Positions 6,369 through 10,717 of a stretch of DNA of 10,717 bases are shown here, piece by piece (position 1 is the stretch's first letter; each line of letters begins with the position of its first letter). Source of the DNA: an uncultured Treponema sp. (GTDB lineage: Bacteria > Spirochaetota > Spirochaetia > Treponematales > Treponemataceae); assembly GCA_934699065.1 (NCBI GenBank), contig CAKUWD010000091.1, positions 1-10,717 on the forward strand. Reading direction: 5' to 3'. Below the pieces are notes generated by a model. That model did no database searches. It was not told where the DNA came from and saw only the letters and a list, made by a program, of their open reading frames with translations. The position numbers were made by a program, and so were the translations under genes.

Positions 6369-6381
6369 GTCATTTAATGAC
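6369..6381. promoter_or_regulatory. Palindrome GTCATTTAATGAC, possible operator
   Basis: This is a perfect 6-bp-arm palindrome with one central base, placed 14-26 bp upstream of a minus-strand TATAAT box (6355-6350), that is, over its -35 region. It has the size and symmetry of a dimeric repressor site. No regulator can be named. Confidence 0.35.
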
Positions 6382-6411
6382 AAGAGAAAATAAAAAAATC
6401 AACATTATGTA

Positions 6412-6927
6412 CTACTTTTTATTATATGCATCGCACATTTTTTCCAAACTTACAAAATCCAGTGTTATTTCCATAAGCTTGTTTTTATTCCGTTCCGGAT
6501 TATAAGTCGTACGCATTTTATGAAGTCTTACGGCTGTTTTTTCAATTTTATCTCGGTTTGAATTGATAAAGAAATATTCACTCTGCATAAGAATCTTATA
6601 CTTAAAATCGCCTTCATCATTAACAGTAACTTCTTCAAGCTCAGATGCAGGAACTGGAATCATATAATTAAATCTAATTGTTCCATAAAGGACTTTCTTA
6701 CTGCGCATATAAATCTTAATAAGGCTGTCTTTCTTTATTTCACCATTTGGAAGATAATCAACATCTTTTGGAGATGACATAGGAACAAAGTATTTATGTC
6801 CGTTTAATTCTGTTACAAGACCTATGTATTTTCTGTGATAGGTTCTTGTTTCCTGCTTATTAGACATAACATGAGGATTTTCTTTGCTCAAATAATCAAT
6901 ATATTCATCTGTAATCGTATAAAACAT
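6412..6927 (-). CDS. toxN: ToxN/AbiQ-like endoribonuclease, toxin of a type III toxin-antitoxin system
   Basis: This is a 171-aa protein, the usual length of the ToxN/AbiQ family. The start at 6927 (MFYTITDEYIDYL) is chosen over an in-frame ATG at 6981 because that one lies inside the antitoxin repeats and would translate through the terminator. The chosen ATG has CCGGAA about 6 nt upstream and gives the family's typical N-terminus (FYTI.DEYI.YL). Further family features are KYIGLVTELNGHKYFVPM (33-50) and the S51-S52-P53-K54 motif, which corresponds to the conserved (T/S)S-P-K active-site region of ToxN, then FNYMIPVP in the middle. ToxN enzymes are sequence-specific endoribonucleases with a kinase-like compact fold, held inactive by direct binding of repeats of the cognate RNA, and several give phage resistance by abortive infection. 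The upstream RNA repeats plus terminator complete the locus. A CptN-type relative is the main alternative. Confidence 0.93.
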   Translation of the reverse strand: MFYTITDEYIDYLSKENPHVMSNKQETRTYHRKYIGLVTELNGHKYFVPMSSPKDVDYLPNGEIKKDSLIKIYMRSKKVLYGTIRFNYMIPVPASELEEVTVNDEGDFKYKILMQSEYFFINSNRDKIEKTAVRLHKMRTTYNPERNKNKLMEITLDFVSLEKMCDAYNKK

Positions 6928-6938
6928 ATTTTTCCGGC

Positions 6939-6966
6939 AAAAAATAAGGCGGCAATTTATGCCGCC
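6939..6966 (-). terminator. Intrinsic terminator between antitoxin RNA and toxin gene
   Basis: On the minus strand GGCGGCA / TGCCGCC form a perfect 7-bp stem with a 5-nt loop, followed by TTATTTTTT. It ends 11 nt before the toxin ATG. In type III systems this terminator keeps antitoxin RNA in excess and lets only some read-through reach the toxin. Confidence 0.93.
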
Positions 6967-7082
6967 CGTTATATTCTTCACTTTAAAGGCGGAAGTGCGC
7001 CTAGAATTATATCCTTCATTTTAAAGGTAGAAGTGCACCTAGAATTATATCTTCCACTTTAAGGGCAGGAACGCTCCCAACT
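6939..7082 (-). ncRNA. toxI: ToxI-like type III antitoxin RNA
   Basis: This is the predicted transcript from a start site near 7082 to the terminator at 6939. It holds nearly three tandem 38-nt repeats. Each can form an H-type pseudoknot: stem 1 uses repeat positions 11-15 with 22-26, and stem 2 uses the loop bases 18-21 with 34-37, with the A-rich linker TTTAAA between. By family knowledge the toxin cuts the precursor into single repeat units and each unit then blocks a toxin molecule. The repeated AAAGTG/AAAATG site once per unit is a plausible cut position. Position directly upstream of a ToxN gene, with promoter and terminator, makes the assignment strong. The exact ends are predicted, not seen. 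Confidence 0.9.
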
Positions 7083-7088
7083 GCTTAT
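6975..7088 (-). repeat. Three tandem 38-nt antitoxin repeats
   Basis: In transcript order the units are 7088-7051, 7050-7013 and 7012-6975, head to tail with no spacer. Units 2 and 3 match at 33 of 38 positions, unit 1 is more diverged. A fourth unit begins (ATATAAC) but is replaced by the terminator. The first few bases of unit 1 probably precede the start site, giving about 2.8 transcribed repeats. Confidence 0.93.
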
Positions 7089-7117
7089 AATATAAGATAC
7101 AAACATTCAGAAGTCAA
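7089..7117 (-). promoter_or_regulatory. Promoter of the antitoxin-toxin locus
   Basis: On the minus strand TTGACT (7117-7112) and TATATT (7094-7089) are spaced exactly 17 nt, each 5 of 6 consensus matches. The -35 box begins 11 nt after the fusA stop codon. The predicted start is near 7082, inside the first repeat. It is as strong as the tRNA promoter in this window, as expected for an abundant RNA antitoxin. Confidence 0.87.
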
Positions 7118-7128
7118 GCAAAAAAATA

Positions 7129-9183
7129 TTATCCTAATCCGCCAACCTTAAGCTGGAAGTGACTGAATTCCATCGAGAAGCTTGCACGGCCCTGGGTTGC
7201 TGAACGGAGATTTGTTGTGAATCCGAACATATTTGCCATAGGTGCCTGAGCGTGAATAACTTCGCCGGTTGTTTTTGAATCCTGGCCCATGATGTTTCCA
7301 CCTCTCTGGCTAAGCTGGCTGGAAGCCGGTCCTACGAACTCTTTTGGACAAGAAATATCAACGTTCATAACAGGTTCAAGGATTACAGGGTTAGCTGCGG
7401 TACAGGCCTTGTCGAATACCTGTGCGGCACAAGCTTCGAAGGCAAAAGTGCTTGAAGTAAGCTCATCATACTTGATTGCAGTTACCTTTACACCAACATC
7501 TGTACAAGGATAACCGTATTTGATTCCTGAATTAAGGGCAGACATAAAACCGCTCTTAATTGATTCAATAATTTCATCCGGCACTTCGGCGTGGCGGCAG
7601 GTAATTTCAAAGGAGTTACCACTGCCCTGCTCGCGCTGTTCAACTGTGATTGTGAGACCGGCAGTGTTTTCTTTTCCGGCAAGTACGCGGCTAAAGTCTT
7701 CACTAGCCTCGGCACTGCCGCTTACAGACTCGCGGTAAGTAACCTGAGGAGCACCTACATTACACTTTACACCAAAGTCGTCACGCATACGGGTAACAAG
7801 AACATCCAGATGGAGCTCACCCATTCCGCTGATGATAAGCTGACCAGTTTCTGCATCTTCGTGGCTTGTAAAGGTAGGGTCTTCGCGGCTAAGGATTTCC
7901 AGAGTTTCGTTCATCTTGTCCTTTTCGCTCATAGATTCCGGCTCGAGGGCAACAGAAATTACCGGCTGAGGGAACTTAGGCTGTTCAAGCAAAATTGGGA
8001 AGGCTTCAGTACCGATTGAGTCACCTGTCTGAGCAAGCTTAAGACCGATAAATACAGCGATATCACCGGCACTTACACTGTCGCAAGGTTCGCTCTTATT
8101 TGCGTGCATACGCAGAATGCGGTTTACACGCTCGCGTTTTTTCTTATTGATATTAAAAATCTGAGTTCCGGCCTGGATTTTTCCGCTATACATACGAACA
8201 TAGCAGAGAGGTCCCATTTCGCGGTCATACTGAATCTTAAATACAAGACCGAGCGGCATTTTTGAAACATCAGTTGGAACATCAACCTCTTCTTCTGTAT
8301 CTTTCTTAATGCGGATTCCCTTTGCAGGTGGAATATCAAGAGGAGATGGAAGATAATCAATTACTGCGTCGATAAGGGGCTGAACACCCTGATTGTGGCG
8401 GGCAGATCCCATTACAAATGGAACAAAGGCACGACTGATTGTTCCGGCACGAATTGCTTTTTTAAGCTGATCTACAGTGATTTCGCCGCCTTCAAGATAG
8501 ATTTCCATCAAAGCGTCGTCGCTGCCGGCAACAGTTTCTACGAGTTTCTCTCGCCATTCTTTAGCCTGATCAAGACGGCTGGCATCAACTTCAGTTACAT
8601 CAAAGGTTTCGCCTTCGTCTTCTTCGTGCCAGCGGATTTCTTTCATATTAAGAAGGTCAATTACACCTTCGAATTCCTGGCCTTCACCGATTGGAATCTG
8701 CAAAGCCAGTGTTTCAACTCCAAACTTTTCAGCAACATCTGCCATTGAACCAAAGAAGTCTGCACCAATACGATCCATCTTGTTCATAAAGCAGAGACGT
8801 GGAACAGCAAATTCATCTGCCTGCTTCCATACTGTTTCTGTCTGTGGCTGAACACCGTCTACCGCACAGATTACTGCAACCGCGCCGTCGAGTACGCGCA
8901 AAGAACGCTCAACCTCGGCAGTAAAGTCTACGTGGCCCGGAGTATCAATAATATTTATCTGATGGTCTTTCCAGTAAGTTGTTGTGGCAGCAGAACAGAT
9001 TGTAATTCCGCGCTCCTGCTCCTGAGCCATCCAGTCCATAGTAGCCTGGCCGTCGTCAATTTCACCAATCTTATGAATTTTACCTGTATAATAGAGGATT
9101 CTTTCTGTAGTTGTGGTTTTTCCAGCATCAATATGCGCCATAATTCCGATGTTGCGCATTTTGTCTAAATTTGTCGTTGCCAT
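7129..9183 (-). CDS. fusA: Elongation factor G (translational GTPase)
   Basis: This is a 684-aa full-length EF-G. It drives tRNA-mRNA translocation on the ribosome, and with ribosome recycling factor it splits post-termination complexes, using GTP. The G-domain motifs are all present: AHIDAGKT (16-23), RGIT (58-61), DTPGH (80-84), NKMD (134-137) and GSA followed by NQGVQPLIDAV. The rest of the chain carries the expected domain II-V sequence, including LGLVFKIQYDRE, SGMGELHLDVL and the C-terminal SQRGG / ANMFGFTTNLRSATQGRASFSMEFSHF region (split between two motifs). It stands alone, without rpsL, rpsG or tuf beside it, so it may be one of two EF-G paralogues, as spirochaetes often have. The EIDDGQATMDWM stretch resembles the spirochaete/mitochondrial-type EF-G group. 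No Shine-Dalgarno site precedes the ATG and the -10 box is 9 nt away, suggesting a near-leaderless mRNA. No hairpin terminator lies between its stop and the toxin-antitoxin promoter. Confidence 0.97.
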   Translation of the reverse strand: MATTNLDKMRNIGIMAHIDAGKTTTTERILYYTGKIHKIGEIDDGQATMDWMAQEQERGITICSAATTTYWKDHQINIIDTPGHVDFTAEVERSLRVLDGAVAVICAVDGVQPQTETVWKQADEFAVPRLCFMNKMDRIGADFFGSMADVAEKFGVETLALQIPIGEGQEFEGVIDLLNMKEIRWHEEDEGETFDVTEVDASRLDQAKEWREKLVETVAGSDDALMEIYLEGGEITVDQLKKAIRAGTISRAFVPFVMGSARHNQGVQPLIDAVIDYLPSPLDIPPAKGIRIKKDTEEEVDVPTDVSKMPLGLVFKIQYDREMGPLCYVRMYSGKIQAGTQIFNINKKKRERVNRILRMHANKSEPCDSVSAGDIAVFIGLKLAQTGDSIGTEAFPILLEQPKFPQPVISVALEPESMSEKDKMNETLEILSREDPTFTSHEDAETGQLIISGMGELHLDVLVTRMRDDFGVKCNVGAPQVTYRESVSGSAEASEDFSRVLAGKENTAGLTITVEQREQGSGNSFEITCRHAEVPDEIIESIKSGFMSALNSGIKYGYPCTDVGVKVTAIKYDELTSSTFAFEACAAQVFDKACTAANPVILEPVMNVDISCPKEFVGPASSQLSQRGGNIMGQDSKTTGEVIHAQAPMANMFGFTTNLRSATQGRASFSMEFSHFQLKVGGLG

Positions 9184-9192
9184 AATTAGAGT

Positions 9193-9221
9193 AGTATAGT
9201 GATTTTTACAGGCTTTGAAAA
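9193..9221 (-). promoter_or_regulatory. Candidate fusA promoter, very close to the start codon
   Basis: On the minus strand TTTTCA (9221-9216), 17 nt, then TATACT (9198-9193), with 4 and 5 of 6 consensus matches. Only 9 nt separate the -10 box from the ATG, so the transcript would start 2-5 nt before the start codon. Confidence 0.55.
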
Positions 9222-9256
9222 GAAGATTGGTTTTCTATAGCAGACTGAGTAAGCTC

Positions 9257-9727
9257 TTATTTATCTGATTGAGCTTCCAGTTTAGCATGATTATTTTTTC
9301 TGTCCTGAATTTTCTGATTTATTTTTTTTGCTTCATTATAATCCAGCATATACACAAGTACAGACACTGCAAAATAAATAAGCACAAACATAATTTCCAT
9401 TGTCATAAGAGAAGAAAATTCTTTTACAAACCATCCAAGATTCAAACTTGTAAAAAGAAGAACGGCATTTATTATCAAAAAATAAACAATGTGACTAATA
9501 ATAACACTGATTTTTGATTTCTCCTTCAAAGCAGAAAAAATTGCAGCTCCAAGTCCAGAAATAAATCCTATAAACAAAACTCCCCATATATCATTAATAG
9601 CCCAGTGAGTATCTTTATGCTGCACAAACTTCTCAAAAAGGGTTGTTACAAGAAAAATTAATGTTATAACACGAGTACATACATTCAGCATTACAGAAAG
9701 CAATTCTTTTTTATCTTCAGATTTCAT
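9257..9727 (-). CDS. DUF3021 family membrane protein
   Basis: This is a 156-aa protein with four hydrophobic segments (about 16-35, 44-67, 73-97 and 105-128), a short charged N-terminus and a lysine-rich cytoplasmic tail. Topology, length and the position directly after a LytTR regulator are those of DUF3021 proteins, which are encoded as partners of LytTR regulators in many Firmicutes and other bacteria and are thought to modulate the regulator or sense an envelope signal. The start codon overlaps the LytTR stop as ATGA, so translation is coupled. An AAGGAG site also lies about 11 nt upstream. There is no hairpin terminator between this gene and the fusA promoter 36 nt further on. The family call rests on topology and context more than on a diagnostic motif. 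Confidence 0.82.
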   Translation of the reverse strand: MKSEDKKELLSVMLNVCTRVITLIFLVTTLFEKFVQHKDTHWAINDIWGVLFIGFISGLGAAIFSALKEKSKISVIISHIVYFLIINAVLLFTSLNLGWFVKEFSSLMTMEIMFVLIYFAVSVLVYMLDYNEAKKINQKIQDRKNNHAKLEAQSDK

Positions 9728-10161
9728 AAACCAAGCAGCTCCTTTAATGTATTCAGATAATTACGGGAAACAACGACCTTATACCCGTTCTGAAGCACAG
9801 CTTCAAATCTACCGCCGAAAACAGGCATAAGGCTATCGATTTTATCAAGATTTACGATTACACCCTTACTTGCGCGGAAAAAGATACTGGCAGGTAATTC
9901 ATTTTCCAGCTGATACAATTTTGACTTTGTTTCATACACAGAATCCTTCGTATAAGCAAAAACTGTATCATCTACCGACTCAAAATAAAGTACATCTTCA
10001 GGATCTACAAAGACAATTCTTCCATCCTTGTAGAAATTCATCTTCCCTTTACCACCCTTAAACTGATTTATAAGTTTTGTCAGGCTTTCGTCCAGGCTGT
10101 CGCACTTTATAATAAGCTCATCTTCCTCTCCAGCTTTCTTTTCTAAAATAGTTACTTTCAT
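9724..10161 (-). CDS. LytTR-family DNA-binding transcriptional regulator
   Basis: This is a 145-aa protein. The first 40 residues are a short acidic segment without a receiver domain. Residues about 43-143 form a LytTR domain: GRIVFVDPEDVLYFESVDDTVFAYT, then YQLENELPASIFFRASKGVIVNLDKI (two stretches, shortened here), then the F-x-G-x-F/Y-x-x-x-L-x-N-G and VSRNYLNTLKELL ending. LytTR domains are ten-stranded beta folds that insert loops into the major groove and usually bind direct repeats near promoters. The lack of a phosphoacceptor domain and the coupled DUF3021 gene indicate a membrane-partnered one-component switch, often autoregulatory. No clear Shine-Dalgarno site precedes the ATG, which lies 7 nt after the stop of the upstream TPR-like gene, so re-initiation is possible. 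Confidence 0.93.
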   Translation of the reverse strand: MKVTILEKKAGEEDELIIKCDSLDESLTKLINQFKGGKGKMNFYKDGRIVFVDPEDVLYFESVDDTVFAYTKDSVYETKSKLYQLENELPASIFFRASKGVIVNLDKIDSLMPVFGGRFEAVLQNGYKVVVSRNYLNTLKELLGL

Positions 10162-10168
10162 ATATACA

Positions 10169-10717
10169 CTATTCTATCATGTTTTTTGCCTCTTGCAATG
10201 CTAAAAATGCTTTACTCTCATTGCCTCGTTTTTTATAACATTCATAGGCCATAACATAAGAGTAAGCCTTCAAGATTTTATCTTCAGAAAGAAGAACGAT
10301 TCTCATAAAGTCTTCTGCTCCGCTTTCGGCTTTTCCGAAAACCTGTTCCGGAACAGACGCGCTTACGCTGGCTCTGTTCAAAAGAACTTCAACCTCCCCT
10401 TCTTTTTCAAAGGCAAGCTCGCAGGCTTTATCAAGATAATTATAAGATTCCTTTACAAGAGCTGTTGCCTTCATAATTGAAGAACGACCTCCTTTCATTG
10501 CAAGGTAAGTTCCATAATTCGAAAGGCTTTCATAATCATCAGAATTGTCTTTAATCTTCTGATCATAATAAGAAAGGCAAGCATCAATATCGTTTGCATC
10601 AGGTTTGCCATTATCAGAATCAGCAGCCTCTTCCGAATCTACGGTAAAATGTGTCTGATAGTAAAGATCCTTAACATGACTTACATAAGCCCTGGTTTCT
10701 GCCTCAGCCTTTTTATC
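10169..10717 (-). CDS. TPR-like helical protein, C-terminal part (runs off window)
   Basis: The frame is open from the window edge to a TAG stop, giving 182 visible residues. An internal ATG at 10498 would cut the protein in mid-helix and has no need to be the start, since the frame continues upstream without a stop. The visible chain is highly helical, with TPR-like pairs such as IDACLSYYDQKIKDN followed by YESLSNYGTYLAMKGG, and YVMAYECYKKRGNESKAFLALQEAKN near the end. No signal peptide or membrane segment is visible in this part. It lies 7 nt before the LytTR gene, so probably shares its transcript. The likely role is a scaffold or regulator partner, but nothing specific can be said from the tail alone. 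Confidence 0.8.
   Translation of the reverse strand, partial: DKKAEAETRAYVSHVKDLYYQTHFTVDSEEAADSDNGKPDANDIDACLSYYDQKIKDNSDDYESLSNYGTYLAMKGGRSSIMKATALVKESYNYLDKACELAFEKEGEVEVLLNRASVSASVPEQVFGKAESGAEDFMRIVLLSEDKILKAYSYVMAYECYKKRGNESKAFLALQEAKNMIE

Noticed and set aside
6928..6981. 18-codon N-terminal extension of the toxin
   Set aside because: It would be encoded by the terminator and the last antitoxin repeat, and the family N-terminus begins at the internal methionine at 6927.
6975..7088. 38-nt repeats as a CRISPR array
   Set aside because: The units are directly adjacent with no unique spacers, and promoter, terminator and ToxN context explain them.
7591..8019. 142-aa plus-strand ORF opposite fusA, and similar plus-strand ORFs
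   Set aside because: They are antisense shadows of well-conserved coding sequence with no ribosome binding sites or recognisable protein features.
10169..10498. Separate 109-aa gene starting at 10498
   Set aside because: The frame continues open to the window edge with TPR-like sequence, so this ATG is internal to a larger partial gene.

Overview
This AT-rich window has every supportable gene on the minus strand, so gene order below is given in the direction of transcription, from high to low coordinates. The organism looks like a low-GC Gram-negative-type bacterium. A host-associated spirochaete such as Treponema is my best guess, based on a stand-alone fusA whose protein resembles spirochaete EF-Gs as I recall them, many secreted or membrane hypothetical proteins, and clear AGGAGG-type ribosome binding sites. 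This is inference, because no marker in the window settles the phylum.

Upstream block (10717-9257): the C-terminal part of a TPR-like helical protein that runs off the window edge, a LytTR DNA-binding regulator, and a four-segment DUF3021 membrane protein. LytTR and DUF3021 overlap by 4 nt (ATGA), a familiar regulator/membrane-partner pair.

Centre (9221-6412): fusA (elongation factor G) has a promoter whose -10 box lies only 9 nt before the ATG and has no visible Shine-Dalgarno site. Eleven nucleotides after the fusA stop begins a complete type III toxin-antitoxin locus of the ToxIN/AbiQ type. It consists of a consensus-like promoter, three tandem 38-nt RNA repeats, a perfect-stem intrinsic terminator, and a 171-aa ToxN-like endoribonuclease. 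Differences between the repeats preserve both stems of an H-type pseudoknot, so the antitoxin RNA fold can be read from the sequence. This is the most interesting system in the window.

Non-coding stretch (6411-6075): this holds a palindrome over a -35 region, candidate promoters, nine exact copies of an octamer (GTTGTCGA / TCGACAAC), and a 16-bp-arm hairpin just upstream of a DUF805 membrane protein gene.

Zinc-ribbon cluster (6074-2465): DUF805 is followed by three proteins that each begin with two to four CxxC zinc ribbons joined to different modules (a multi-TM domain, a DUF2628-like membrane domain, ankyrin repeats), plus a 65-aa orphan. They look like a small membrane-associated gene family built on one N-terminal module. 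Their function is unknown.

Secreted-protein operon (2396-403): three tightly packed genes for exported proteins: a SprT-like zinc metalloprotease with a signal peptide, a TPR-like protein, and a small cysteine-containing protein. Last come a tRNA-Leu(GAG) with its own strong promoter and terminator, and the N-terminal part of a DUF554 membrane protein that leaves the window at base 1.
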